Numbered from the stretch's first letter, positions 16,857 to 25,632 are shown. The stretch is 64,000 bases of DNA from Pseudomonas sp. GM21 (GCF_000282215.1 NZ_AKJS01000006.1:1-64000); one strand, 5' to 3'. The notes: generated by a model from the sequence alone, not told the origin. A program made the numbers and translations.

Positions 16857-17816
16857 TCAGCGCTTGGCCAGGTAGATTGGCAGGTACTCGGCGTCGAGTA
16901 CTTCTTCCGGTGTCTTGACGCTGGCACCGAGAATCGGACCGACCATTTCGTGGCCCCACAGGCTGAGTTTTTCCGGGTTCAACTCGTAGGGGTCGCCTTG
17001 CCATGGCTCGATTTCCGCAATGGTCTCAAAGGCAAAGCCGGACGGGTTGAAGTGGTAGAACGACAGGTGCGGGTCCTGGGCGTGTTGGCCAAGGGTCATC
17101 ATCATCGGCAGTTCACGCTGACGCACGATGTCGTAGGTTTCACCGACATCGCGCACATTACGCACGAACAGCCCGACATGCTGCACGCCCATGCGTCCCG
17201 GGCCGTGGCCGTAAGCAATGTCATGACTGGTGTGATGGTTGAGTTTGGAGCGGAAGAAACCGGTGCGCCCTTTACCCGCCCCGGCGCCATACCAGCTGAA
17301 GCCCATGACGTTGAGCAGGAAGTCTTCCAGTTCCGGTGTGTAGTCCGGGGTGATCAGCACCACATGACCCGCACCGCGTTCGTCGGCGAGGAAACCGCTG
17401 TGTGGACGCCCTGGCTGAAACGAGCGCGGCAGCCATTTTTGCCCGTAAAAAAGCTCGTGCTGATAACCCACGGGGTCGCGGAAGCGCACTAACTCGCGCA
17501 CACCACGCTTTTCGCACAATTGAGCATCGCCACGGGTGTATTCGACATTGGCCGCCGCCAGCTTCTTGATGCCGGCTTCGAACGCCATGCGCCCTACCGC
17601 TTCCCAGCCGATGTAGGCAATTCGGTCAACTTTGCCTGGATGGAACGCAAAGCGATGACGCCGATCGTCGATTTTGAAGTACAGCGACTCAGGGTCACTC
17701 TCAGGATTCTTGCCAATACCAAAGCCCATCACCTGCGGGCCGTACTCACGCCACGCCTCGAGATTGGGGGTTTCAAAACCCATGTAACCGATACCGATGA
17801 TGTCCACGTTATTCAC
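16857..17816 (-). CDS. ditC: Extradiol (meta) ring-cleavage dioxygenase
   Basis: A 319-residue type I extradiol dioxygenase of the vicinal-oxygen-chelate superfamily, related to dihydroxybiphenyl dioxygenases. The two-domain architecture is clear. The Fe(II) ligands are H151 (GAGHVVL), H213 (GVQHVGLFV) and E264 (SGFAFETIAEIE), and the acid-base histidine region HHTSHD is near 194-199. It should cleave the catechol made from the diterpenoid diol (7-oxo-11,12-dihydroxydehydroabietic acid in the known pathway). Its start is 868 bases from the end of ditA3, close to the 872 bases I recall being reported for BKME-9. Confidence 0.94.
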   Translation of the reverse strand: MNNVDIIGIGYMGFETPNLEAWREYGPQVMGFGIGKNPESDPESLYFKIDDRRHRFAFHPGKVDRIAYIGWEAVGRMAFEAGIKKLAAANVEYTRGDAQLCEKRGVRELVRFRDPVGYQHELFYGQKWLPRSFQPGRPHSGFLADERGAGHVVLITPDYTPELEDFLLNVMGFSWYGAGAGKGRTGFFRSKLNHHTSHDIAYGHGPGRMGVQHVGLFVRNVRDVGETYDIVRQRELPMMMTLGQHAQDPHLSFYHFNPSGFAFETIAEIEPWQGDPYELNPEKLSLWGHEMVGPILGASVKTPEEVLDAEYLPIYLAKR

Positions 17817-17873
17817 CTTGTTATTGTTCGAGATGAAACGGTGCCGCTGGCACCTGTCCTGACGTCGCGTGCG

Positions 17874-18632
17874 TTAGATCGCCAGTAACCCGCCGTCGAT
17901 GACGAAGTCCGAACCGGTAATGAACGAAGCCTCATCGGACGCGACAAATACCGCCATCGCCACCACTTCCTCAGGTTCGCCGGGACGGTCCATCAATACA
18001 CCGTCCAGCAACATGGCGCGCATTTTTGGGTCTTCCAAAAACGGCCGTGTGCCTGGTGTGGCGACAAAACCCGGACTCAGGCTGACCGCACGGATACCGA
18101 ACGGCGCGCCTTCTACCGCCAACTGGCGAGTGAAGGACACCACGGCGCCCTTGGCCGCCGAATGTGCGGAGATACCGGCGACTTTCGAGCCGCCCCAGGC
18201 TGCGGTGGACGATACGTTGATAATCACACCGCGCTGCTCGGCCAAGTGGTGCCAGGCATATTTGGTGGTATAGAACAGCAGGTCGATTTCGTTGCGCATG
18301 GTGTACTGCCAATCTTCGATCGACAATTCGCTGACCAACCCGAAACGTGCGGCGGAAGCATTGTTGTAAAGGATGTCGATGCGACCGTGCTCAGCGACGG
18401 CGGCATCGATCCAGGCCTTGGCCTGTTCGTGATCGCCCAGGTCCACGGGTGCCGAGCCATACAGGGTAAACCCCTCGGCTTGCATCAAGGCTGCTGTCTC
18501 CTCGTGGCCTTCGGCGACAAAGTCGCACCCGACCACAATCGCCCCTTCGCGGGCAAAGCGCAGCGCTGCTGCCCGGCCCTGGCCACCGCCGGTCCCGGTA
18601 ATCAACGCGACTTTGTTGTGTAAACGTCCCAT
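17874..18632 (-). CDS. ditB: SDR, probable diterpenoid cis-diol dehydrogenase
   Basis: A 252-residue SDR between ditA3 and ditC. The cofactor motif TGTGGGQGRAAALRF and the C-terminal FITGSDFVIDGG are normal. The active-site segment reads AHSAAKGAV, so the usual catalytic Tyr of YxxxK is His while Lys is kept. The ATG at 18632 has GAGG eight bases upstream; a GTG two codons earlier is discarded. By order in the operon it should oxidise the cis-dihydrodiol made by DitA to the catechol used by DitC. The His substitution means that its mechanism deserves a check. Confidence 0.88.
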   Translation of the reverse strand: MGRLHNKVALITGTGGGQGRAAALRFAREGAIVVGCDFVAEGHEETAALMQAEGFTLYGSAPVDLGDHEQAKAWIDAAVAEHGRIDILYNNASAARFGLVSELSIEDWQYTMRNEIDLLFYTTKYAWHHLAEQRGVIINVSSTAAWGGSKVAGISAHSAAKGAVVSFTRQLAVEGAPFGIRAVSLSPGFVATPGTRPFLEDPKMRAMLLDGVLMDRPGEPEEVVAMAVFVASDEASFITGSDFVIDGGLLAI

Positions 18633-18683
18633 CCGCACATCCTCAACTCAGTGGTTATCACGTGTCGACTGACGCTCACGTCA

Positions 18684-18920
18684 TTAAACGGCTTCGTCTT
18701 CCGGGGTGATGGGCTCAAGCCAGATGGCCTCTGCCGGGCAGGCGGCAGCCCCTTCACGTGCTTCCTCCTCCAGTTCCGGTGGTACACGGGCATCGTCCAT
18801 GTACACCAGGCCATCGGCATCAAGTTTGTACAGGCTTGGGCAGATTGCGGCACACAAGCCGTAACCACAGCAGCGGCTACGGTCTGCCACAGCTTTGAAT
18901 TGCGCTTTTTCTGAACTCAT
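18684..18920 (-). CDS. ditA3: Single-cluster [3Fe-4S]/[4Fe-4S] ferredoxin of the diterpenoid dioxygenase
   Basis: A 78-residue ferredoxin. The cluster ligands appear to be C17, C23 and C61 (RCCGYGLCAAICP and ACPAEA), with Tyr20 where a fourth cysteine would be, so a [3Fe-4S] cluster is most likely; C18 and C27 are extra cysteines. It passes electrons to the Rieske centre of DitA1. Use of this type rather than a Rieske ferredoxin is the noted peculiarity of the diterpenoid dioxygenase. The ATG at 18920 follows AAGGAG; 11 extra in-frame codons upstream cross the promoter and are rejected. It is the first gene of the ditA3-B-C-D-E unit. Confidence 0.92.
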   Translation of the reverse strand: MSSEKAQFKAVADRSRCCGYGLCAAICPSLYKLDADGLVYMDDARVPPELEEEAREGAAACPAEAIWLEPITPEDEAV

Positions 18921-18959
18921 TTTTGTCTCCTTTATCAGGTTCAGCCTCGGCAAATTATG

Positions 18960-18982
18960 AACACTATTTTATTTTATGTGCA
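18960..18982 (-). promoter_or_regulatory. Shared dit promoter element, copy C, before ditA3
   Basis: On the minus strand TGCACA, 12 bases, GTGTT, then CATAAT as a near-consensus -10 with 17-base spacing. It is 40 bases upstream of ditA3. The gap 18921-19281 (361 bases) also holds the MFS-side inverted repeats described separately. Confidence 0.78.
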
Positions 18983-19188
18983 ATTAATTTTTAACGCGGA
19001 TATGCTTCCACTCATCCGCTGTCGCAAACACAGGTCTGGCATCCAAATGGAAGAAAAACAGCAGGATGTTGAACACGACTGGAACCAGATTGATTGAAAG
19101 GTGGATTCAACGCAGGAAATTCGTTTGTCTTTGAGTCAGATAGCTGTACTGGACAAAGGGGATTTTCTGATTTTATTCTGAATAAAAA

Positions 19189-19214
19189 ATCAGATTCTGT
19201 TCAAAGAATCTGAT
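19189..19214. promoter_or_regulatory. Perfect 10-bp inverted repeat upstream of the MFS gene
   Basis: ATCAGATTCT and AGAATCTGAT flank six bases, 68 bases before the MFS start. A second, imperfect AT-rich inverted repeat (CTGATTTTATTC / GAATAAAAAATCAG, 19167-19193) overlaps its left arm. The compact, perfect symmetry suggests a repressor site. Confidence 0.6.
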
Positions 19215-19281
19215 GGCGGTGGTCCACATCACCACTCGTAGCAGTGCTTGGCTCAACAAAACCTATAAGGAAGCCAACTCC

Positions 19282-20544
19282 ATGCACCCGTCTAAAAACG
19301 AAGCGGCAATTGATCTTCACGAATTCCGCCAAAGCTGGAAAATCCTGATTTTGGCTGTCGCCGGTGTGGCCATCAGCATCAACGCCGCCCTGCTCTATGG
19401 TTTCGGCACTTTGGTCGTGCCGCTGGGCGATGCCTTCGGCTGGAGCAAAAGTGAACTGCAGGCCTGCATCACCTTTTTGTTTGGTGGCGCCGTGGTATCA
19501 CTGCAGCTGGTGGGTTGGTTCAACCTGCGCTACGGCATGAAGCGCGTCACGGTCATTTCTTTACTGTTGTTGTCCCTCGGCTACTTGGCGACCACTCAAC
19601 TGACCCACTCGATCTGGTCGATGTACATCGCCTTTGCATTACTGCCCATCGTGGGCATGGGCGCTCTGGCGGTCACCTGGACGCAACTGATCAGCCTGTG
19701 GTTCGACCGCAATCGTGGCCTGGCGCTGGCCATCGGCCTGTCCGGTACCGGCGTCACCGCGGCAACCATTCCCCGCTTGATGGCGTGGGGCATTGAACAA
19801 TGGGACTGGCGCGCGGCCTTCGTGATTCTCGCGCTGCTCAACCTGTTGGTGCTGCTGCCACTGATTCTGCTGTGGTTCAAGCTACCTGCTGCGGCGGGTA
19901 ACCGTAATGACGGCAGTGCGCTGGAGCAATTGCCCGGCATGGCTTTTCGTGAAGGCATGGGCTCGCTGAAATTCTGGACCTGCAACCTGGCACTCAGTCT
20001 GGTGATTTCTTCGATTGTCGGCATGGTCACCAGCACCGTGCCGATGCTGCAAGCCAGAGGTTTGTCCGCGGCGGACGCCGCCACCGTCTTCGGCGGCTTC
20101 GGCATCTCACTGATCTTTGGCCGCATGCTGATTGGCTACTTGCTCGATCGCCTTTGGCCACCCGCGGTGTCGGCACTCAGCCTGGTGCTGCCCGCTGTCG
20201 GATGTTTTATCTACCTGAGCCCGACCACTGAGTTCGCGCCCCTGCTGCTGGCGGCGGTGCTGGTCGGTTTTGGCGCCGGGGCAGAATTCGATATTGCCGC
20301 GTTCCTGATTGCCCGCTACTTCGGTTTGCGCGAGTACGGCCGTCTGTTTGGCGTCCATCAGGGTTTGAACACAGTGGCCTCGGCGTTGGCTCCGCTGCTC
20401 TTCGCATACCTGCTGGCACGCACCGGTTCATACACGGCGATGCTGGTGTACAGCGCCGCCTGCTGCCTGATCGGCCCTCTTCTGTTACTGACCCTGGGAC
20501 GCGTGCCGCGTTTTAACGCACAAACAATTCCCTGCCAATCCTGA
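19282..20544 (+). CDS. MFS transporter, oxalate/formate-antiporter-like
   Basis: A 420-residue, 12-segment MFS protein. It shares close stretches with the leftward MFS at 23.5 kb (for example AALLYGFGTLVVPL versus AALLYAFGTLVIPL), so the two are paralogues. The start MHPSKNEAA is preceded by AAGGA; 23 additional in-frame codons overlap the inverted repeat and are rejected. It begins a rightward unit followed by a [2Fe-2S] ferredoxin and its reductase. Uptake of a diterpenoid acid is a plausible role, but direction and substrate are not visible. Confidence 0.88.
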   Translation: MHPSKNEAAIDLHEFRQSWKILILAVAGVAISINAALLYGFGTLVVPLGDAFGWSKSELQACITFLFGGAVVSLQLVGWFNLRYGMKRVTVISLLLLSLGYLATTQLTHSIWSMYIAFALLPIVGMGALAVTWTQLISLWFDRNRGLALAIGLSGTGVTAATIPRLMAWGIEQWDWRAAFVILALLNLLVLLPLILLWFKLPAAAGNRNDGSALEQLPGMAFREGMGSLKFWTCNLALSLVISSIVGMVTSTVPMLQARGLSAADAATVFGGFGISLIFGRMLIGYLLDRLWPPAVSALSLVLPAVGCFIYLSPTTEFAPLLLAAVLVGFGAGAEFDIAAFLIARYFGLREYGRLFGVHQGLNTVASALAPLLFAYLLARTGSYTAMLVYSAACCLIGPLLLLTLGRVPRFNAQTIPCQS

Positions 20545-20570
20545 GCCCCCAACAAGAATCGGAGCAGAAC

Positions 20571-20891
20571 ATGCCCACATTGACGTTTATTGAACATAAC
20601 GGCACGGCCCATCAGGTCAAAGGCGACATTGGCCAATCGGTGATGCAAGCCGCAACCTTCGCCTCGGTGCCGGGTATTCCTGCCGACTGTGGCGGTGCCT
20701 GCAGCTGCGCCACCTGCCACACCTATGTCGACGAAGCCTGGCTGAGCAAAGTACAAGCGGCGGAAAGCATGGAAAACGACATGCTCGAGTACGCGTTCGA
20801 GCGCCGTGACAACAGCCGCTTGAGCTGCCAGTTGATCATCAGCCAAGAGATGGACGGCATGGTTCTGCACCTGCCGTCGTCGCAATTCTGA
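20571..20891 (+). CDS. [2Fe-2S] ferredoxin, putidaredoxin type
   Basis: A 106-residue plant/vertebrate-type ferredoxin with the cluster pattern ADCGGACSCATCHTYV (C-x5-C-x2-C) near residues 40-50 and the fourth cysteine in RLSCQLI near residue 86. Proteins of this kind pass electrons to bacterial P450s or oxygenases. The gene for its matching flavoprotein reductase follows after 20 bases, so the two form an electron-transfer pair. The obvious client is the leftward P450 at 26.8-28.1 kb, which has no ferredoxin of its own. The ribosome site GGAG precedes ATG. Confidence 0.93.
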   Translation: MPTLTFIEHNGTAHQVKGDIGQSVMQAATFASVPGIPADCGGACSCATCHTYVDEAWLSKVQAAESMENDMLEYAFERRDNSRLSCQLIISQEMDGMVLHLPSSQF

Positions 20892-20911
20892 ATGCGCTTG
20901 AAGGAGCTCCC

Positions 20912-22147
20912 ATGACCCTTGCCTCAGTCGTTATCGTCGGTGCTGGTCAAGCCGGCTTTCAGGTCGCTGCCTCGCTGCGTCAGGAAGGCTATGACGGGCG
21001 CATTACCCTGATCGGCGATGAGCCCGGCCTGCCCTATCAGCGGCCGCCATTGTCCAAGGCCTACCTGCTCGGCAAGATCCAGGGGACCAATCTGCTGTTT
21101 CGCCCCGCTGAATTTTATGCCACCCAACGCATTGAACTGCTGCATGACCAGGCGACGGCAATTGACCGCCAGAACGGTCGCGTAGTGCTGGCCTCCGGTG
21201 ATGCTGTCAGCTATGACCACTTGGTATTGGCCACTGGTGCACACAACCGGCCGTTACCGGTGCCAGGCGCTGAGCTGCCGCAGGTGTTCGGCATCAAAAC
21301 CAAAGCCGATGCCGATGCCTTGGCGCCACTGGCCAAAGAAGCGCGCAATGTGGTGGTGATCGGCGCCGGGTTCATCGGTCTGGAGTTCGCAGCGGTAGCC
21401 GCCGCACAAGGGGCCAATGTCCATGTGCTGGAGCTGGCCGAGCGGCCAATGGCCCGTGCCGTATCGCGGGAAATGTCTGAGTTGTTCCGCCAGGCCCATG
21501 AAGCCTGGGGCGTGCATTTCGACTTCCGCCAGGGCTTGAGCCGCATTGATGGCGACAACGGTAAAGTATGCGCTGTGCAAACCGCTGACGGACGTGCCCT
21601 GCCCGCCGACCTCGTGGTGTTTGGTATCGGTGTGATCCCCAATGCCCAACTGGCAACCGAAGCGGGTCTGGCCATCGAAAACGGGATCAAGGTCGACGCC
21701 AATCTGCTCACCTCTGACCCACGTATTTCCGCATTGGGCGATGTCGCCAGTTTCCCGTGCCTGCAAAACGATGAACAGCACACGCGCCTCGAGTCGGTGC
21801 AGAACGCCATTGACCAGGCCCGCGCAGTGGCCGCACGGTTGATGGGCAAACCGGCGCCTTACGGCGCCCTGCCTTGGTTCTGGACCGATCAAGGCGACCT
21901 GAAGCTACAGATTGCCGGACTCTCCAACGGCTACGACAGCACTGTTGTCCTCGGGTCTGCCCAAGACAAACAGCTGTCCGTGCTGTGTTTCCGCAATGAC
22001 CGCCTGGTGGCCGTTGAATCCTGCAATCGCATGGGCGATCACATGGCCGCGCGCAAGATTCTCGCCCGCGCGCCCAAGTTGACGGCAGCCGAAGCCGCCG
22101 CTGACGGTTTCGACCTGAAAGCCTGGGAAGCGGCCAACCGCGACTAG
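20912..22147 (+). CDS. NAD(P)H:ferredoxin reductase, putidaredoxin-reductase type
   Basis: A 411-residue FAD-dependent oxidoreductase. The FAD dinucleotide motif is at the start (SVVIVGAGQAGFQVAASL), the NAD(P)-binding motif is in the middle (VVVIGAGFIGLEFAAVAA), and the second FAD contact is ISALGDVASF. This is the normal length and order for rubredoxin/putidaredoxin reductases. It reduces the adjacent [2Fe-2S] ferredoxin. The transcript ends at a strong terminator (22173-22209), which closes the MFS-ferredoxin-reductase unit. Confidence 0.93.
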   Translation: MTLASVVIVGAGQAGFQVAASLRQEGYDGRITLIGDEPGLPYQRPPLSKAYLLGKIQGTNLLFRPAEFYATQRIELLHDQATAIDRQNGRVVLASGDAVSYDHLVLATGAHNRPLPVPGAELPQVFGIKTKADADALAPLAKEARNVVVIGAGFIGLEFAAVAAAQGANVHVLELAERPMARAVSREMSELFRQAHEAWGVHFDFRQGLSRIDGDNGKVCAVQTADGRALPADLVVFGIGVIPNAQLATEAGLAIENGIKVDANLLTSDPRISALGDVASFPCLQNDEQHTRLESVQNAIDQARAVAARLMGKPAPYGALPWFWTDQGDLKLQIAGLSNGYDSTVVLGSAQDKQLSVLCFRNDRLVAVESCNRMGDHMAARKILARAPKLTAAEAAADGFDLKAWEAANRD

Positions 22148-22172
22148 CGCCGCGTGGATTGGTAAAAACCGC

Positions 22173-22209
22173 AGCCGCGCCAGCCTCCGAGCTGACGCGG
22201 CTTTTTTTT
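22173..22209 (+). terminator. Rho-independent terminator after the reductase gene
   Basis: A 12-bp stem with one mismatch (AGCCGCGCCAGC / GCTGACGCGGCT), a six-base loop and a run of eight T. Confidence 0.92.
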
Positions 22210-22231
22210 GCACAACGACTGGAGCGATGCA

Positions 22232-23065
22232 ATGAACAAAGTCTGGTTTATTACCGGTGCGGCCCGAGGCCTGGGTGCTGCCATTGCCAAAGCCGCATTG
22301 GCTGACGGCGACCGCGTGGTAGTCAGTGGCCGGCGGATCGAACCGCTGGAAGATGTCTTCGCCGAGTACGGTGAGCGCGTTTTGCCAGTGACCCTGGATG
22401 TGACTGACGAAGCTCAGGCACTTGCCGCGGTCGAGACTGCCGTCGCGCGTTTTGGCCGAATCGATGTGCTGGTCAACAACGCCGGTTATGGGCAACTGGC
22501 ACCCTTTGAAGACAATCTCGCCAGTGAAGCCGATACGCAGTTCGCGACCAACGTGTTCGGTGTGTTCAACGTCTGCCGCGCCGTATTGCCCGTCATGCGT
22601 ACGCAACGCAGCGGTCACGTATTCAACGTGTCCTCGATGGGCGGTGTAGTGGGGATGGGCGGCGCGGCGCTGTACTGCGCGTCGAAATTTGCCGTGGAAG
22701 GTTTTTCCGAATCCCTGGCCCTGGAAGTGGCGCAATTCGACATCAAGGTGACGCTGGTGGAACCTGGGGTTTTCCGTACCGACTTCCTCGACCCCAGTTC
22801 CGCTGTCTTTGGTACCCGTGGGCTGGAGGATTACGCCGCATTCACGGCCAAGGTCAAAGGCGCTTCGGCCGCCTACAACCACCAGCAAACCGGCAACCCG
22901 GCGAAACTGGGTGACGCACTGGTGCATCTTGCTAACAGTCAACATCCGCCGTTGCGTTACCTGGCCGGCTCCGACGCTTATCAGCAAGTCAGCAACAAGC
23001 TCAACAATATGCTCGCGGAAATCGAGCTGTGGCGACAACTGTCCTATTCCACCGACGGCCTATAA
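22232..23065 (+). CDS. Short-chain dehydrogenase/reductase, 3-ketoacyl/retinol type
   Basis: A 277-residue SDR with TGAARGLGAAIAKAAL, NNAGYG and active-site LYCASKFAVEG, and a longer C-terminal tail than the pathway SDRs of about 250 residues. The ATG at 22232 follows GGAG; eight more in-frame codons lie inside the preceding terminator and are rejected. It is transcribed rightward as a single gene between two terminators. Such mid-length SDRs act on varied alcohols, and the context suggests a terpenoid, without proof. Confidence 0.88.
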   Translation: MNKVWFITGAARGLGAAIAKAALADGDRVVVSGRRIEPLEDVFAEYGERVLPVTLDVTDEAQALAAVETAVARFGRIDVLVNNAGYGQLAPFEDNLASEADTQFATNVFGVFNVCRAVLPVMRTQRSGHVFNVSSMGGVVGMGGAALYCASKFAVEGFSESLALEVAQFDIKVTLVEPGVFRTDFLDPSSAVFGTRGLEDYAAFTAKVKGASAAYNHQQTGNPAKLGDALVHLANSQHPPLRYLAGSDAYQQVSNKLNNMLAEIELWRQLSYSTDGL

Positions 23066-23071
23066 ACCGCC

Positions 23072-23107
23072 AGTGCGCACAGCCTTTATGACAAGGCTGT
23101 GCGCACT
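23072..23107. terminator. Bidirectional hairpin between convergent genes
   Basis: A perfect 15-bp stem (AGTGCGCACAGCCTT and its complement) with a six-base loop lies between the SDR and the convergent SnoaL-like gene. Confidence 0.85.
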
Positions 23108-23121
23108 CGGGTGATCAACCC

Positions 23122-23472
23122 TTACTGCTTGATGAAATAACGCACAAACAACTGCCCTTCTTCGAACCGATACAACTCGATCGTCTCGATTCCGCCTTCC
23201 TGCTCGCGAAATGCATTCAGGTGATGACACGCGGCTTCATTGCCATTAACGATGCACTGCCGCACCTCGACGCGAATCTTCGGTTGCTGTTGCGCCCACA
23301 TGCCTTCCAGTATCTGCCAGGCATCGTGCTGGGGTTTGCCGACGTATTCGATACTCAAGCCATTGGCCGAGACGCTGCGGTAATGGGCAAAAAATCCCTC
23401 TTTGTCGCCTCGATTCCAGCAGTCGATCTGGCCGTGCAGGAAGTGCTCGATTGCGTGTTTGTCCATGCTCAT
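23122..23472 (-). CDS. SnoaL/NTF2-like small protein
   Basis: A 116-residue protein with the NTF2-like alpha+beta pattern (an N-terminal helix HFLHGQIDCWNRGDKEGFF, then beta strands ending LYRFEEGQLFVRYFIKQ). This fold includes ketosteroid isomerases, polyketide cyclases and dehydratases, so an isomerase or hydratase role on a cyclic substrate is possible. It is the last gene of a leftward set led by a P450. No catalytic residue can be assigned with confidence. Confidence 0.8.
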   Translation of the reverse strand: MSMDKHAIEHFLHGQIDCWNRGDKEGFFAHYRSVSANGLSIEYVGKPQHDAWQILEGMWAQQQPKIRVEVRQCIVNGNEAACHHLNAFREQEGGIETIELYRFEEGQLFVRYFIKQ

Positions 23473-23496
23473 ATCACATTCATCCTCGGGTGGGGT

Positions 23497-24798
23497 TCAG
23501 GCGTGTTGCCGTTGTTGCAGAGTGCGCTGAAGCGCCAGAAATGCCGCTTCCATCTTCAACCACAACAAAATGGTCGGGCCGATAATGGCGCAGCAGAAAC
23601 AGCACACCAGCACCGCTGAATAGCTGCCGTACTTATCGTAAAGATGGCCGAACAACATGGGCACCAGCCCGGCAGCAATGGTGATCAGGCACAGGTGCAA
23701 ACCAAAGATCCGCGCGTAGTCTTTCAGGCCGAAATAACGTGCCATCAGGAATGCCGCCAGATCGAATTCAGCCCCGGCACTTGCGCCGATGCACAGGGTG
23801 GCAAGCACCATTAGCGGTGTGCTCTGCGCCCCGCCAAAAAGAAAGATCGCGCAGCCCAGCGCAGGTAGCGCCAGGCTCACCGCAGCCACCAGAGAAGGTG
23901 AAAAGCGGTCGAGCATGTAGCCCACCAACAAACGCCCGCCGATGATGGAAATACCAAAGGTGCTGAATATCTGGCTGGCTTGCTGGCCACTAAAGCCTTT
24001 GCTTTGCAACATCGGCACCATGTTGGTGACCATGCCTACGGTCAACGATACCGACAGTATCAGCGCGATGTTAAAACCCCAGTATTTCCCGGAGCGCAAC
24101 GCTTGTTGGAAGGACATGCCGGCCAGTTCCGGGAGTTCCTTCTGCGTCGTCGCTTCAGTGCTGGCATGCGGCGCCGGCATACGCAACCACATCAACGACA
24201 AGGGCAGCGTAAACAGCAGAGGCATCGCCCCCAATGCAATAAAACCCGCCTGCCAGCCATAGCTGGCAATTAACCGCGACAGTAGCGGCGGCAGAATCAT
24301 CGCCACCAGCCCGGTTCCACACAGAATCACTGCCAGCGCCAGACCACGGTTGCGCTCGAACCAGAGATTGACCAGTTGCGTCCAGGTGATCGCAATGGTG
24401 CCAGCACAGATGATCGGCATGCTGAAAAACGCCAGGTACAACCAACCAATCGAGCCCTGAATTTGGGTGATCGCAAAATAACCGACGATCTGCAGCACGA
24501 TCGAAACAATCGCCACCCGACGCAAACCGAAACGGCGGTAGAGCCAGCCGACCAACTGCGTGGAAATCGCCACACCGGCGAACAGGAAGGTGATCGAAGC
24601 CTGCAAGTCGCCACGGCTCCAGCCGAAAGCCTGTTCCAGCGGGATAACCAGGGTGCCGAAGGCATACAGCAACGCAGCGGAGAGGCTGGTGCAGATGCCA
24701 AACAAGCCCAGCAGCACCACGCGCCAGCCACGCTTGAACTCCGAGAAATCATTGCCACCATGGGCCGTAACGCTGCTATTGCGGGTATCTGTTGTCAT
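23497..24798 (-). CDS. MFS transporter, paralogue of the one at 19.3 kb
   Basis: A 433-residue MFS protein with 12 hydrophobic segments and strong similarity in the first segments to the transporter at 19.3 kb. Both carry the FGWS motif and the conserved TFLF segment. The ribosome site GGGAG precedes ATG. It belongs to the five-gene leftward set P450, lipocalin-like, SDR, MFS, SnoaL. Two related importers on either side of the ferredoxin genes may handle different diterpenoids or different intermediates. Confidence 0.9.
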   Translation of the reverse strand: MTTDTRNSSVTAHGGNDFSEFKRGWRVVLLGLFGICTSLSAALLYAFGTLVIPLEQAFGWSRGDLQASITFLFAGVAISTQLVGWLYRRFGLRRVAIVSIVLQIVGYFAITQIQGSIGWLYLAFFSMPIICAGTIAITWTQLVNLWFERNRGLALAVILCGTGLVAMILPPLLSRLIASYGWQAGFIALGAMPLLFTLPLSLMWLRMPAPHASTEATTQKELPELAGMSFQQALRSGKYWGFNIALILSVSLTVGMVTNMVPMLQSKGFSGQQASQIFSTFGISIIGGRLLVGYMLDRFSPSLVAAVSLALPALGCAIFLFGGAQSTPLMVLATLCIGASAGAEFDLAAFLMARYFGLKDYARIFGLHLCLITIAAGLVPMLFGHLYDKYGSYSAVLVCCFCCAIIGPTILLWLKMEAAFLALQRTLQQRQHA

Positions 24799-24843
24799 GA
24801 CCTGACTCCCGGCGCGAGCCGCTATCGCGGACGCGCGACATGA

Positions 24844-25632
24844 TTATTGGCCCTTGAGGATTTCTTCGACTTTGGGCAGCGCGATCATGGTGGCGCCGCC
24901 ATCCACCAACAGCGACGTGCCGGTGATATAGGAGGCCTCGTTGGAGGTGAGAAACATCACGGCATTGGCAATATCAGCGGACTCGCCCAGACGCCCGACC
25001 GGGAAGTGTGCGGCGAGTTTATGCGGCAGCTCATTGCCCAGGGTTTCCAGCATATGGTCCGTGCCGATCAGGCCGGGTTCGACGACGTTGACCAGAATAT
25101 TCATGGCACCAAATTCGACCGCCAAACCGCGGGCAAACGCATTCATGAACGCTTTGCTGGAACCATAGGCAATCAGTCGTGGTGTGTATTTGCGGTTGGC
25201 TTCGCCGGACGAGATGAAAATCAGCCGGCCTTTATCTACCGCTTTAGACAGGTAAGGTGCGCTGTCCTTGGCCAGCCAGAACAACGACTGAATATTGCTG
25301 CGAACAATGTGATCGAAGGTGTCATCGGCCATTTCGGCGATCAGCCCGTGACTGGTGTCGGCGGCGCAATGCACCACGATATCCAGACCGCCAAAACGTT
25401 CTACGCCACCTTGCACCATCGACTTGATCGCCTCACGGTCGGCGATATCTCCACCGACCAGGCAGGCTTCACCGCCCAGGGCCTTGATTTGCCCAATGGT
25501 TTCTTCGCCGTATCGAGCGGTGCGTGCCGACACCACCACTTTGGCGCCCTCACGGGCATAGGCCAAGGCAATGGCGCGTCCCATGCCTCGACCGGCACCG
25601 GTGACCAGCACGACTTTGTCGCGAAATTTCAT
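24844..25632 (-). CDS. Short-chain dehydrogenase/reductase
   Basis: A 262-residue classical SDR with TGAGRGMGRAIALAYA, active-site serine in IFISSGEA, YGSSKAF and the C-terminal ITGTSLLVDGG. The ribosome site GAGG is seven bases before ATG. It lies 88 bases downstream of the lipocalin-like gene in the P450 operon. Oxidation of a hydroxyl introduced by that P450 is the natural inference. Confidence 0.9.
   Translation of the reverse strand: MKFRDKVVLVTGAGRGMGRAIALAYAREGAKVVVSARTARYGEETIGQIKALGGEACLVGGDIADREAIKSMVQGGVERFGGLDIVVHCAADTSHGLIAEMADDTFDHIVRSNIQSLFWLAKDSAPYLSKAVDKGRLIFISSGEANRKYTPRLIAYGSSKAFMNAFARGLAVEFGAMNILVNVVEPGLIGTDHMLETLGNELPHKLAAHFPVGRLGESADIANAVMFLTSNEASYITGTSLLVDGGATMIALPKVEEILKGQ

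Noticed and set aside
21905..23038. A 377-codon leftward frame across the reductase, terminator and SDR genes
   Set aside because: It crosses a strong terminator and two well-supported genes and shows no family motif.
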